A DNA stretch of 53,782 nt, from assembly GCA_031265765.1 (NCBI GenBank), contig JAISCE010000098.1, forward strand, positions 1 through 53,782. The letters run 5' to 3'. The translations under genes were made by a program, and so were the position numbers. The notes under the pieces were generated by a model, which saw nothing but the letters and a program-made list of their open reading frames with translations, was not told where the DNA came from and did no database searches. The DNA comes from Azoarcus sp. (GTDB lineage Bacteria > Pseudomonadota > Gammaproteobacteria > Burkholderiales > Rhodocyclaceae). Below, one piece after another: positions 27,732-36,385 of the stretch (its first letter is position 1; the number at the start of each line of letters is the position of its first letter).

Positions 27732-29833
27732 GGTGCGGCATTTCGCTTCGCGGCGGAAAGGGTTTTTCGCCGGTAGCGTTTGGCCAGCCGCGCGGCTTCG
27801 TGCGCTATCCATTTGAACAGAGCCGTTTTGTCCCGCAAAACGCGGCGGAGCGGCGCGTCGAAGTAAATGCGGAGAAAACGCAACAGATCGCGCCGGGTCA
27901 GCCCGATTTCGAGCGCCGAGAAATACAGCCCGGCCAGATCCTTGCGCCGCCAGCGCCCAGGCAGCGCGCGGGCGTGGATCTGGGCGCGGTGCAGATCGAT
28001 CAGCGACAGCCGCAGCGCCGTGGGCGTCGGCGGCGGATCGGTGTGGAGCAAGAAGTGACAAAGGTAGAAGTCGCGGTGATTGACCCGGCCTTCGTGCATT
28101 CGCCGCGCCATTTCCGCCACGCGGGCGACAAGGGCGCGCTTGAGCGCGGGGGCGGGCGGCGTGCGTGGCCAGTCGCGGCAATAGTCTTCCAGGCTGATGG
28201 CGGGCGCGAGTTCTTCGGTGACGATGAAAGAATGCCGCCGCGCTGGATCGGCGCCGCGCTCGCCGAACGCGACCGCGCGCAGGGTGTCGACGCCGAGTTC
28301 GGCAAGGCGTCTGGCGGCGCGCCATTCATTGCGCGCGCCAAGCACCGGGAGGCGCAGGCTGACGAGGTTCTTGAAGATTTCGCCCCAACCGGCGCCGCGA
28401 TGGATTTTGACGAAATAGCCGCGCCCGTCGATTTCGGCGCGCAGGGTGCGCCGCCCGGCCAGTTCGCGGAACACTTGTCCTTGCAGAGCTTCGACCATGG
28501 CAAAAGGATCGCGCCCGGCCCACAGGCGATCGAAAGGCGGATAAAGGACGGTTTCGCTCATCGAAAACGGGTTCCGGTTGAAAACCTCCCCCTTCAAGGG
28601 GGCAATCCTGCGCGGGAGGATGGTTTCCCCTTCCGCGCTGCGCCGCCCGGCTACGGACGTGGATTGAAACATCGTAAAACCGGCGCGATTGCCTGCGGCA
28701 TTTTCCGGCGGCTTGCGCTCGTAGCTCAGGATGAAATCGGCGGCTCTCTCGTGCAGGCTGTAGAGATCGGCCTGTCCGGCAAAGACGAGCGCCTGGCGCG
28801 AGCAGCGCGCCCGCGCTTCGGGGTCGGCGAGCAGGCCGGCGAGCGCGGCATCGAATTCTTTTTGCACGAAAGGCGTGGCGACGAGACGGCCCGCGCCGGC
28901 TTCGGCGATGTAGTGCGCATAGCCGCATACATCGGTGGCGAGCGCCGGCAAGCCGGCGACCAGGGCTTCGAGAAGGACGGTGCCGGTATTTTCGCTGTAG
29001 GCCGGGTGAACGAGCAGGTCGGCGCCGAGCAAAAAGCGCGGCACGTCGTTGCGGCCTCGCAGGATGGCGACCCGTTCGCCGAGACCGAGCGCCTTGGCCT
29101 GGCGCAGGAAGGGGCGCGGGTCGTCGTCGCCGAGGGCGATGAGGCGCACGCGGGCGCGCAAGGCTTCGGGAAGCGCGGCCAGCGCCGCGATGCTGCGGTC
29201 GAGTCCCTTGGTCTTGAAACCGGAGCCGATCTGCACCAGCAGGAGATCGTCGCCGCCCAGGCCGAATTCGGCGCGAAACGCGGCGCGGATGGCGGGCGCG
29301 TCCGGGGGCGCGCGGCGGTCGGGCGAGACGCCCGGCGGCAGCGGATGGAAGCGTTTCGCCTGCGTGCCGTAATGACGCATGAAGAACGGTTGTTGCATGC
29401 CGGAAATCATCAATATCCCGGTGCGGCTTTCGGGTGCGAACACCGCGCGTTCCCAGGCGGCGAAGTGCCGGTAGCGCCCGCTCAGGCGATAAAACGGGTT
29501 GCGCAGGCTGCGGACCATTTCTTCATAGCAGGGATCGGCGGCGTAATAGATATCGAGACCGGGCATTTTATTGAAGCCGACGATGCGGTCGGCGGGGCGG
29601 CGCGCGAGATCGGCAGCGACCCAGGCGCTGAACTTGCGGTAACGGCAATGGTTCCGCCAGGCCCGCGCCGGGACGCGCACCAGATCGAAACCCGCCGGAA
29701 GTTCTCCCCGCCATTCGAGCGTGTAGACGCGGATATCGTGGCCGCGCGACTGGCAGGCGAGCGCGATGCGCAGAAAGTCGCGTTGCAGTCCGCCGAACGG
29801 AAAATATTTATAAAGACAAAATACAAGTTGCAT
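27728..29833 (-). CDS. waaG: WaaG glucosyltransferase fused to WaaP heptose kinase
   Basis: A single 701-codon frame encodes both enzymes. Residues 1 to about 375 are a GT4 transferase like WaaG (MQLVFCLYKYFPFGGLQRD, then GSGFKTKGLDR, and the nucleotide-sugar motif HPAYSENTGTVLLEAL). Residues about 425-701 are WaaP (LPS heptose-I kinase) with the catalytic HRDFYLCHFLL near 584 and LIDLHRAQ. In most genomes these are separate genes. Residues about 388-424 are encoded by a dispersed repeat (28561-28669). Methionine 425 (28561) would be the natural WaaP start but has no good Shine-Dalgarno. So it is either a true fusion or two products from one frame. Confidence 0.88.
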   Translation of the reverse strand: MQLVFCLYKYFPFGGLQRDFLRIALACQSRGHDIRVYTLEWRGELPAGFDLVRVPARAWRNHCRYRKFSAWVAADLARRPADRIVGFNKMPGLDIYYAADPCYEEMVRSLRNPFYRLSGRYRHFAAWERAVFAPESRTGILMISGMQQPFFMRHYGTQAKRFHPLPPGVSPDRRAPPDAPAIRAAFRAEFGLGGDDLLLVQIGSGFKTKGLDRSIAALAALPEALRARVRLIALGDDDPRPFLRQAKALGLGERVAILRGRNDVPRFLLGADLLVHPAYSENTGTVLLEALVAGLPALATDVCGYAHYIAEAGAGRLVATPFVQKEFDAALAGLLADPEARARCSRQALVFAGQADLYSLHERAADFILSYERKPPENAAGNRAGFTMFQSTSVAGRRSAEGETILPRRIAPLKGEVFNRNPFSMSETVLYPPFDRLWAGRDPFAMVEALQGQVFRELAGRRTLRAEIDGRGYFVKIHRGAGWGEIFKNLVSLRLPVLGARNEWRAARRLAELGVDTLRAVAFGERGADPARRHSFIVTEELAPAISLEDYCRDWPRTPPAPALKRALVARVAEMARRMHEGRVNHRDFYLCHFLLHTDPPPTPTALRLSLIDLHRAQIHARALPGRWRRKDLAGLYFSALEIGLTRRDLLRFLRIYFDAPLRRVLRDKTALFKWIAHEAARLAKRYRRKTLSAAKRNAAP
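28559..28672 (-). repeat. Dispersed repeat, copy A (inside the waaG-waaP frame)
   Basis: Read on the minus strand it starts CAATCCACGTCCG, continues with GCCGGGCG, contains the palindrome CCCCCTTGAAGGGGG, and ends CCGGAACCCGTTTTCGATGA. Copy B at 34074-34186 shares both ends almost exactly and the interior at roughly 60-65 percent by eye. This copy lies exactly between the glycosyltransferase and kinase domains and is open in the coding frame. Confidence 0.7.
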
Positions 29834-29841
29834 TGGGCGCG

Positions 29842-29869
29842 GGAATCAGGAATCAGGAATCGAGGATCG
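29842..29869 (+). repeat. Short heptamer tandem repeat
   Basis: GGAATCA, GGAATCA, GGAATCG and AGGATCG run in tandem. The waaC stop codon (29853-29855) falls inside the array, so the repeat encodes the last residues of WaaC. The waaG-waaP start lies 8 bases away. Copy-number change would alter the WaaC tail and the gap between the two genes. Confidence 0.65.
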
Positions 29870-30992
29870 GGGAACCGGCAATGGAGCCGCCCTGTGGAGA
29901 GATCGCGGTTTTTCCGGCCTCCGACACCCAATGCCATATCCGGGGAGGAGGCAGGCGGGTGAAGCAGGGCGGTTCGATGCCGGCGTCCGGCGATTCTCCG
30001 GCATGGCGGGGGCAATTTTTTTTCAGGCAGGGCGCGCAGGGAAAATCCGTGGCGAGGCGCCGCTGGCGGCAGCCCCATGCGCCGGTGAAGCCGGGATGGG
30101 TGGGGCCGAAAAGCGACAGGGCGGGAATATCGAAAGCGGCGGCCAAGTGGCCGAGACCGGTGTCGACGGCGACGCAGGCCGTGGCGGCGGTGAGTTCGGC
30201 GGCCAGTCCGCCGAGTGTCAGGCGAGGCAATACCCGCGCGCCGTCGAGACCGGCTGCGATGCGGGCGGCGCGCGCGCGTTCGGCGTCGTTTCCCCAGGGC
30301 AAGCGTACTTGCCAGCCGGCGGCGGAGGCAAGGCGGGCGAGTTCGCGCCAGTAAGGTTCCGGCCAATGCTTGGCGGGCCAGGTGGTGCCGTGGAGGCAGA
30401 CCAGCCGGGGCTGACCGTCGTCGCTGGCCGCAGCCGGGGCGCCGGCCAGCGCGCGGGCGCGATCCAGCCCGTAGGCGGCGGCATCGGCGCTGGCTGCGCC
30501 GTCGGTATCGTCGCGGGCTTCCGGCGGCAGGGCGTAACCGAGCGCGGCGGCGAACAGTTCGCGCACGCGGCGCACGGCGTGGCGGCCCCAGGGGATGGCA
30601 TGACGGTGCGTATAGGCGAGGCTTGCCAGCGGTTCGCGCGCCGAACGGCGGTCGAGGCCGTGCAAGGGGCCGTGCGCCTTGCCGGCGAGCCAGGCGCTTT
30701 TCAGCAAGCCCTGGGCATCGAGCACGCAGTCGTAGCGCACGCCGGCGAGTGCGGCGCGGAAGGCGCGCCATTCTTCGCGCGTGGCGCGGGCGAACGGATA
30801 CCGCCGCCAACGCCGCAGGGCGACAGGGATCGCGCGCTCGACCGCGGGATGCCAGCCGGGGATTTCGGCAAAGGCTTCTTCCACGACCCAATCGAAGCGG
30901 ATGCCGGGCAATGCCCGCGCCGCGTCGGTGACGGCGGGCAGGGTATGGATGACATCGCCGAGGGAGGAGGTTTTGACGACAAGGACGCGCAT
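29853..30992 (-). CDS. waaC: Lipopolysaccharide heptosyltransferase I
   Basis: A 379-residue GT9 enzyme that adds the first heptose to Kdo2-lipid A. MRVLVVKTSSLGDVIHTLPA at the start is diagnostic. VEEAFAEIPGWHPAVERAIP, HGTTWPAKHWPEPYW and AVDTGLGHLAAAFDIP follow, and the donor-binding loop is FGPTHPGFTGAWG. The ATG at 30992 gives the family start; the frame is open to 31142 but the extra residues have no family match. The C-terminal 50 residues (after CLKKNCPRH) are longer than usual and end in the heptamer repeat. It is in the LPS operon between waaF and waaG. Confidence 0.92.
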   Translation of the reverse strand: MRVLVVKTSSLGDVIHTLPAVTDAARALPGIRFDWVVEEAFAEIPGWHPAVERAIPVALRRWRRYPFARATREEWRAFRAALAGVRYDCVLDAQGLLKSAWLAGKAHGPLHGLDRRSAREPLASLAYTHRHAIPWGRHAVRRVRELFAAALGYALPPEARDDTDGAASADAAAYGLDRARALAGAPAAASDDGQPRLVCLHGTTWPAKHWPEPYWRELARLASAAGWQVRLPWGNDAERARAARIAAGLDGARVLPRLTLGGLAAELTAATACVAVDTGLGHLAAAFDIPALSLFGPTHPGFTGAWGCRQRRLATDFPCAPCLKKNCPRHAGESPDAGIEPPCFTRLPPPRIWHWVSEAGKTAISPQGGSIAGSPILDS

Positions 30993-31104
30993 CGTCAGTG
31001 CGCCGAAGCGCAGCGAAGGGATGAAAGGCGGCGGTCCGGACAATTCGCCCCGGACGGGAATCCGCCCATACCGGATCGCCATCCCTTGTTCGCAAGCCGG
31101 CGCA

Positions 31105-32121
31105 TCAGTTTTCCTCCTCGATGAACGGTTCCAACGCGGCAAGCACGCGCGCCGGTTCGATGTCGGTCAGGCAGCGGGTGTGCCCTTGCGGGCAGCGGCG
31201 CGCGAAACAGGGGGCGCACGGCAGCCGCAGCGATTCAACGGCGATGCGCTGGCCCAGGGGCGGCGTGTGCTCGGGGCTGGAAGAACCGAAGATCGCCGCC
31301 AGCGGCACATCGAGTGCGGCGGCGACGTGCATGAGGCCGGAGTCGTTGGTGACGGCAGCGCGGGCGAGCGCGAGGAGGTCGACGGCGTCGCCGAGTCCGG
31401 TGCGGCCCGTGAGGTCGAGCACGCCGGGATTGTCATCGGCGATCGGGCGCGCGGCCTCGCCGTCCTTTTCCGAGCCGAGCACCCATATCCGGAAGCCGCG
31501 AGCGGTGAGCAGGCGGGCGAGTTCGGCGTAGTGCGCGGGCGGCCATTGTTTGGCGGGGCCGTATTCCGCGCCAGGCATGAAGGCCACCGCCGGGCGTCCG
31601 GTGTCGAGTCCGAACCGCGCGGCCAGCGCGCGCTGGTTGTCCGCGTCGGCGATCAGCCTTGGCGCGCGGAAAGCGGGCGCCGCCGCCGCCGCGCCGCGCG
31701 GCTGGCCGAGCGCGACGAAGCGTTGCACCGTCATCGGCAACAGGGCGCGATCAAGCGGGCGTATATCGTTGAGAAGTCCATGGCGCATCTCGCCGCGAAA
31801 ACCTGTGCGCTGCGCAATACCGGCGAAGAACGGCACGAGCGCGGACTTGAACGAACCGGGGAGCACGATGGCCTGGCCGTAGCGTTCCGGCGCGAGTTCA
31901 CGTCCAAGCCGCCAGCGCGCGCCCAGGCCGAACTGGCCGTGACCGAGCGGCATGGCCACGCCGCGCCGCACTTCCGGCATCCGGGCGAGGATGGGCAGCG
32001 ACCATGCCGGGGCCAGTACGTCGATTTCACATTCGCCAGCGTGTTTCAGGCGCATGAAAAGGCTTTGCGCCATGACCATGTCTCCGACCCACGATGGCCC
32101 CACGACCAGGATCTTTCGCAT
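31105..32121 (-). CDS. waaF: Lipopolysaccharide heptosyltransferase II
   Basis: A 338-residue GT9 enzyme that adds the second heptose to the inner core. The N-terminus MRKILVVGPSWVGDMVMAQS is the WaaF signature. Next are PGSFKSALVPFFAGI, the family FMPGAEYGPAKQWP, NDSGLMHVAAALDVP, FGSSSPEHTPPLG and a C-terminal Cys cluster (PCAPCFARRCPQGHTRCL). It starts 11 bases after hldD. A 112-base gap with no gene that I can support separates it from waaC. Confidence 0.95.
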   Translation of the reverse strand: MRKILVVGPSWVGDMVMAQSLFMRLKHAGECEIDVLAPAWSLPILARMPEVRRGVAMPLGHGQFGLGARWRLGRELAPERYGQAIVLPGSFKSALVPFFAGIAQRTGFRGEMRHGLLNDIRPLDRALLPMTVQRFVALGQPRGAAAAAPAFRAPRLIADADNQRALAARFGLDTGRPAVAFMPGAEYGPAKQWPPAHYAELARLLTARGFRIWVLGSEKDGEAARPIADDNPGVLDLTGRTGLGDAVDLLALARAAVTNDSGLMHVAAALDVPLAAIFGSSSPEHTPPLGQRIAVESLRLPCAPCFARRCPQGHTRCLTDIEPARVLAALEPFIEEEN

Positions 32122-32132
32122 CGCCGCGCGTT

Positions 32133-33098
32133 TCAGTCCCGGTGCAGCCAGTCGAAGTAACGCGCGACGCCCGTGGAGACATCCATGAATTCATGCTCGC
32201 AGCCCGCCGCGCGCAGCGCCGAAAGGTCGGCCTCGGTGAAGCTCTGGTAGCGGCCCTTGAGGCGATCCGGGAATGGAATGTAGTCGATGCCGCCGAAGCC
32301 GCTGTCGTCGCGCCATTCCCGGTGCCAGTCGATTGCGGCGCGCGCCATGTCGTTGAAGCTTTGCGCCCGCCCGGCGCCCACGTTGAAAATGCCCGAGACG
32401 CGCGGATGATCGAGCAGCCACAGATTGACGGCGACGACATCGTCGACGTGGACGAAATCGCGTTGCTGCTCGCCCGGCCCATAGCCATCGGAACCCTCGA
32501 ACAAACGCAGGCGGCCGCTGTCGTGCAATTGATTGTTGACGTGGAAGGCCACGCTCGCCATCGCGCCCTTGTGCCGCTCCCTGGGGCCATAGACGTTGAA
32601 ATAGCGCAAGCCCGCCACCTGGCTGCCGATGCCGTCCAGGCGCGCGCGCAGGTGGCAATCGAACAGGAACTTGGAATAGGCATACATATTGAGCGGGCGC
32701 TCGTACTCGCGCGCTTCCCGGAAGACGGGTCCCATGCCATAGACCGAGGCCGAGGATGCGTAGATGAACGGCGTCCCGCGCGCCGCGCACCATGCCAGCA
32801 GCGCCTTGGTATATGCGAAATTCACATCCATCACGAAACGGCCGTCCCACTCGGTGGTCGACGAACAAGCTCCTTCGTGGAATACCGCTTCGACCGCGCC
32901 GAAATCCTCGCCTTTCGCGACGCGGGCGAGGAAATCGTCCTTGTCGAGATAATCGCGGATGTCGGCGTCGGCCAGGTTCAGGCATTTATGGCCGTCGCCC
33001 AGGTCGTCGACCGCCAGGATGTCGTCGATGCCCCGGGCGTTGAGTCCCTGCACGATGTTGCTGCCGATGAAACCGGCTGCGCCGGTGACGATAATCAT
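32133..33098 (-). CDS. hldD: ADP-glyceromanno-heptose 6-epimerase
   Basis: A 321-residue short-chain epimerase making ADP-L-glycero-D-manno-heptose, the donor for WaaC and WaaF. It has the Rossmann motif [10 protein letters not shown], the DNL-like [24 protein letters not shown], the catalytic YxxxK in [10 protein letters not shown], and [19 protein letters not shown]. Length is that of the family. It follows the hldE1 kinase by 21 bases; together they form the last part of the heptose-nucleotide pathway apart from the phosphatase and adenylyltransferase, which are not in the window. Confidence 0.95.
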   Translation of the reverse strand: MIIVTGAAGFIGSNIVQGLNARGIDDILAVDDLGDGHKCLNLADADIRDYLDKDDFLARVAKGEDFGAVEAVFHEGACSSTTEWDGRFVMDVNFAYTKALLAWCAARGTPFIYASSASVYGMGPVFREAREYERPLNMYAYSKFLFDCHLRARLDGIGSQVAGLRYFNVYGPRERHKGAMASVAFHVNNQLHDSGRLRLFEGSDGYGPGEQQRDFVHVDDVVAVNLWLLDHPRVSGIFNVGAGRAQSFNDMARAAIDWHREWRDDSGFGGIDYIPFPDRLKGRYQSFTEADLSALRAAGCEHEFMDVSTGVARYFDWLHRD

Positions 33099-33119
33099 GG
33101 AAAACTCCTGCTTCTGTGG

Positions 33120-34070
33120 CTATTCGGAATGCGCCAGCGCATCGGCGAGTTCGGCGCGGCTCACGGCGGCGGTGCCGAGCTTGCCGACCACGACGCCCGC
33201 GGCGGCATTGGCGAGTTGCATGGCGTGGGGCAGGCCGAGTCCGCAGGCAAGGCATGCGCCGAGTACGGCGACCACGGTATCGCCCGCGCCGGTGACATCG
33301 AACACATCGCGGGCGCGGGTGGGTAAATCGAGCGCGGGTTCGCCGTTTTGCAGCAAGGTCATGCCGCGCTCCGAACGGGTGATGAGCAACGCATCCAGCC
33401 CCAGATCCGCGCGCAGGGACTCGCCGCGCTCCCTGACGGCCCGCTCGTCGGGGCAGCGGCCTACAACGGCCTCGAACTCGCTCATGTTCGGGGTGATGAC
33501 GGAGGCGTTTCTATACCGCTCGAAATCGCTCCCCTTGGGATCGACCGCCACGGGCAGCCCGCGCGCGCGCGCCGCCGCGATCATCTCCGCGATCCGAGCA
33601 AGCGTTCCTTTACCGTAATCGGAAAACACCACCGCGCCCGCGCCCTCGAGCGCGGCGGCAAAGCGCCGTTCGATGCCGGACGATTCCGTTCCGGCGAAAT
33701 CGTTCTCGAAATCGAGCCGGATGAGCTGCTGGTGACGGCTGATGACCCGCAGCTTGGTGATCGTCGGATGCTCCGGCACATCGACCAGACAGCAATGCAC
33801 GCCGCCGTCCGCAAGCTTTCGGGACAAAAGCCGCGCCGCCTCGTCCCTGCCGACCAGTCCGACCAGGCAGGTCGGCGTTCCGAGCGAAGCGGCGTTGAGC
33901 GCCACGTTACCCGCGCCGCCCGTGCGGAACTCGTCTTCTTCCACCTTCACCACCGGCACCGGCGCTTCGGGAGAAATGCGCGTAGCGGCGCCGTGCCAGT
34001 AGCGGTCGAGCATGACATCGCCCGCGACGACGAGGCGTCCGGCGGAAAAATCGGGGAGGGATACAGGCAT
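33120..34070 (-). CDS. hldE1: D-glycero-beta-D-manno-heptose-7-phosphate kinase
   Basis: A 316-residue PfkB-family kinase corresponding to the N-terminal domain of HldE (RfaE domain I). It carries [27 protein letters not shown] and [10 protein letters not shown], the substrate loop [13 protein letters not shown], and the catalytic [15 protein letters not shown]. The adenylyltransferase domain II is absent, so HldE is split here as in many betaproteobacteria and a separate rfaE2 is expected elsewhere. ATG 34070 gives MPVSLPDF; a 46-residue upstream extension of the frame runs through repeat copy B and is rejected. First gene of the operon. Confidence 0.92.
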   Translation of the reverse strand: MPVSLPDFSAGRLVVAGDVMLDRYWHGAATRISPEAPVPVVKVEEDEFRTGGAGNVALNAASLGTPTCLVGLVGRDEAARLLSRKLADGGVHCCLVDVPEHPTITKLRVISRHQQLIRLDFENDFAGTESSGIERRFAAALEGAGAVVFSDYGKGTLARIAEMIAAARARGLPVAVDPKGSDFERYRNASVITPNMSEFEAVVGRCPDERAVRERGESLRADLGLDALLITRSERGMTLLQNGEPALDLPTRARDVFDVTGAGDTVVAVLGACLACGLGLPHAMQLANAAAGVVVGKLGTAAVSRAELADALAHSE

Positions 34071-34073
34071 ATT

Positions 34074-34186
34074 CCAATCCACGTCCGGCAGGGCCGGGCG
34101 ACAAGGTACGGCAGGGGTTGCGCGCCTCTCGGATACGATCGTTTCCCCGAAGGAGGAGATTTCCAGCCGGAACCGGTTTTCGATGA
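34074..34186 (+). repeat. Dispersed repeat, copy B (upstream of hldE1)
   Basis: Begins CAATCCACGTCCG, continues with GCCGGGCG and ends CCGGAACCGGTTTTCGATGA, matching copy A (28559-28672) at both ends, in the opposite orientation. It occupies most of the non-coding DNA before the LPS operon. The 288-base gap 34071-34358 holds this repeat plus a putative promoter for the plus-strand gene, and no coding region that I can support. Confidence 0.7.
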
Positions 34187-34266
34187 AGCGGGCGCGGTAG
34201 CGTGTCAAAGGCGCGATTATCCCACGAGAAATGCGACGGGACGGTTCTGCCGCCGCGATGACACGC

Positions 34267-34272
34267 TAGAAT
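34267..34272 (+). promoter_or_regulatory. Putative -10 for the gene at 34359
   Basis: TAGAAT inside GCTAGAATGCGC, a 12-base string also present before ppx (2201-2212). No clear -35. Confidence 0.3.
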
Positions 34273-34358
34273 GCGCCCGTTTGCATTACCGACGCCCAGG
34301 CCCGCGACCGCCCCGCCGTGCTGGCGATACCGTCCATGGAAGTCGCGCCCGGAACCAA

Positions 34359-35345
34359 ATGAGACTGCTTTCGATCTTCGCGCTGCTGTTTTTGATTTCC
34401 CTGATGCTGCACAGCGGCGCGGGAAAGCGGACGCCGCTGGGAACGTCCGCGGCGCAGGAGGCGCAACGGGGGCCGGAACCGGCGGGACAGGGGGAGGCGC
34501 AAGCGCCGCCGGAGGCGCAGGAAGACTTTTCGGCGCTCATTTTCAAACCGCTTTATCCCATGGGGCATTTCGAGTTCGAGAATGAATACAATTTCAGCAT
34601 CCTCGAAATCGAACTCAAGAACCTGATCGTCGGCAGGATAGACGACAGCTTCAAGAGCGAAAATCACTTCTGCGCCGTGGGCTATGTGCTGCCGCGTTCC
34701 AGCCGGGACAGGAAAAAGGCTGCGCAGCGAAAAGAAGTCGTCGTTTATTGGCGAGAGGGGAAAATTCTTTACCGCTGGACGGGCGGCGATCCAAAAGCGG
34801 CGAAGGAAGACTTCTACTTTGCCCGTTCCCTGCTGTTTTCGCCCGGCATTTCGCTCGATGACAGCCTGACTGGGGAAAACAGCCCGCCTCCGGAAGAAAG
34901 CCTGGCCGATTTCCGGAAAAACATCGAAAACACGCTTGCCGACTGCGAACGGCACGGCAAGCAATACACCATTGCGCCTTTCGCGCCGCCGCCGCGAGGC
35001 TTCAACGTTCCGCGTCCGCCCGCGCGTCCCGGCGGCAGAATCACGCCGGACCCCGACGGCGGGAACGTCCCGCCCGCGCCCGCGCCCGTGCGCCAGGACA
35101 GACCGCCGCGGCGGCCCGCATCGCCGTCTCCCGCGCCTGTCACGCCTTATCCGGGGCCGATTTACACGCCAGAACCCTCCCCGCCGGAATCGCCGTCTCC
35201 CGCAGCGCCTTCGCCGGAGCCATCCCCTTCGCCGGAGCCGCCGCCTTCCGATCCGGAACCGTCCCTGGGTTTCTTCCCGAATGTCGAATACGACAGCCAT
35301 GACGGGCTGAACGCAGCCATGTCATTCCGGGTTTGTTATTGTTAA
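34359..35345 (+). CDS. Exported or membrane-anchored protein of unknown function, Pro-rich tail
   Basis: A 328-residue protein that I do not recognise. An N-terminal hydrophobic helix (LLSIFALLFLISLMLHSG) could be a signal or anchor. A globular part runs from about residue 60 to 210 (segments GHFEFENEYNFSILEIEL and HFCAVGYVLPR). The C-terminal third is a proline-rich low-complexity tail with PSP and PEPS repeats, ending RVCYC. The protein is likely periplasmic. It lies at the edge of the T6SS island and a decayed second copy of part of it lies 1 kb downstream, so a cassette (for example immunity) role is possible but unproven. ATG 34359 is the first start after the promoter region. Confidence 0.6.
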   Translation: MRLLSIFALLFLISLMLHSGAGKRTPLGTSAAQEAQRGPEPAGQGEAQAPPEAQEDFSALIFKPLYPMGHFEFENEYNFSILEIELKNLIVGRIDDSFKSENHFCAVGYVLPRSSRDRKKAAQRKEVVVYWREGKILYRWTGGDPKAAKEDFYFARSLLFSPGISLDDSLTGENSPPPEESLADFRKNIENTLADCERHGKQYTIAPFAPPPRGFNVPRPPARPGGRITPDPDGGNVPPAPAPVRQDRPPRRPASPSPAPVTPYPGPIYTPEPSPPESPSPAAPSPEPSPSPEPPPSDPEPSLGFFPNVEYDSHDGLNAAMSFRVCYC

Positions 35346-35386
35346 TATACCGGTTCGTCTTTTATCTTCTACAGTGAGGAGTTAGC

Positions 35387-35893
35387 ATGAAAAACCTGAA
35401 GCGTTCATTGTTCGTTGGGCTGATAGCCGCTTTTTGTTCCGTCCCTGTGCTGGCCGAAGATCTGGGGCTGGCTGAACGCCGCGCCATCGCCGCCTATGAA
35501 AAAGGTCCCTATGTCGCTATCCTGAACGATATACAGGCCGCTGCAACTTTCAAAGTTCCTGTCGAGGTTCAATGGAATACCATGGCCCGTCCGGGCGAAG
35601 CGGCGTCGTATGGCGACGAGGATTACTGGACAAATGTCTATTTCGTTCCGTTGAAGAAAGCATTGGCGGCGGTTACCGTCGATGACATGGGCAAGAAAGC
35701 GCTCACGCAGGCGCTTAAAAAGATCGTGGTTCGTTACGATAAGGCAACCGCTCCGAGCAATGCTTATGAAAACGGAGTGGAGATTAAGGGGGGAGTGTTG
35801 ACAATAAACTTTCATCCCTATACCAACCCTGGCGAAAGCGCCATCGATTCGCGCGCCAAGGCGATCCAGGACGCGCTGGAAAAAGCGCTCTGA
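35387..35893 (+). CDS. Small periplasmic protein of unknown function
   Basis: A 168-residue protein with a clear signal peptide (MKNLKRSLFVGLIAAFCSVP, cleavage near VLAED). The mature part is a compact domain with VPVEVQWNTMARP, VDDMGKKALTQALKKIVVRYD and GGVLTINFHPYTNPG; I recall no named family. GAGGAG precedes the ATG. It follows the unknown Pro-rich protein by 41 bases on the same strand, so the two may be co-expressed. Its size, periplasmic location and place next to a vgrG island would suit an immunity protein, which is inference only. Confidence 0.65.
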   Translation: MKNLKRSLFVGLIAAFCSVPVLAEDLGLAERRAIAAYEKGPYVAILNDIQAAATFKVPVEVQWNTMARPGEAASYGDEDYWTNVYFVPLKKALAAVTVDDMGKKALTQALKKIVVRYDKATAPSNAYENGVEIKGGVLTINFHPYTNPGESAIDSRAKAIQDALEKAL

Positions 35894-35924
35894 TCGTATG
35901 GGAATGCGGGGCCATTTGTATCCT

Positions 35925-36088
35925 GAATGGCTCCGGCGAAACGCGGGTCCGAACTTCTTCTTCCCAAACTTCCGGAAAAGCATAGAAACACACTTACCGG
36001 CTGTGAGCGGCGCGGCAGGCAACATTCGTGTCAGCCGCCGCTATCTCGCAGTCGACGAGCGGACGTTGCGCGATCTGGTCAAGGAGTG
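35925..36088 (+). pseudogene. Decayed partial copy of the gene at 34359
   Basis: Bases 35960-36015 match 34908-34964 of the Pro-rich protein gene at about 80 percent by eye (both read TTCCGGAAAA, then CAT, GAAA, CCG, CGGCA, GCAA in order). One base is missing after GAAA, which breaks the frame. The match fades on both sides. The frame then runs to a TGA at 36086-36088. A short piece of a second copy therefore survives here without its N-terminus. Confidence 0.6.
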
Positions 36089-36210
36089 AAAGCCACTGGC
36101 CCGGCCCCGCCGCATCACCCAGGCAGTTGGCCTCAGAGCGATCGCGCGCGCATATACCCTGAACATCCGTCGGCGGTCCTCCCCGCGCCGGCCCGCATTA
36201 TGCGTATCGC

Positions 36211-36268
36211 TTTTCGTCGACCCCCGGTTTTGTCGCGTTTTCGCTGCGAAACCGGGGGTCGACGAAAA
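36211..36268. repeat. Perfect 20-bp inverted repeat
   Basis: TTTTCGTCGACCCCCGGTTT at 36211-36230 is exactly complementary to 36249-36268, with an 18-base loop. There is no U-run after it on either strand that would make it a standard terminator. Part of the 829-base non-coding stretch before vgrG. Confidence 0.85.
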
Positions 36269-36349
36269 CCATTCAAAATAAACGGCGCAAAACAAATCTA
36301 CAAGACATTGATTATAAAGCGTAAAACGCAGCGCCGTCATATCGGGAAA

Positions 36350-36385
36350 TTCAACAAGGCGGAGCGTTCCTCCGCCTTGTTTTTC
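36350..36385 (+). terminator. Hairpin with U-run; first copy of a 32-bp inverted pair
   Basis: AACAAGGCGGA (36353-36363) pairs with 36371-36381, followed by TTTTC, a good plus-strand terminator shape. The 32 bases 36350-36381 recur exactly, reverse-complemented, at 36668-36699. Confidence 0.75.

Noticed and set aside
35898-36089. 63-residue frame as an independent small gene
   Set aside because: Part of it aligns out of frame with the gene at 34359, so it is better read as a decayed copy.
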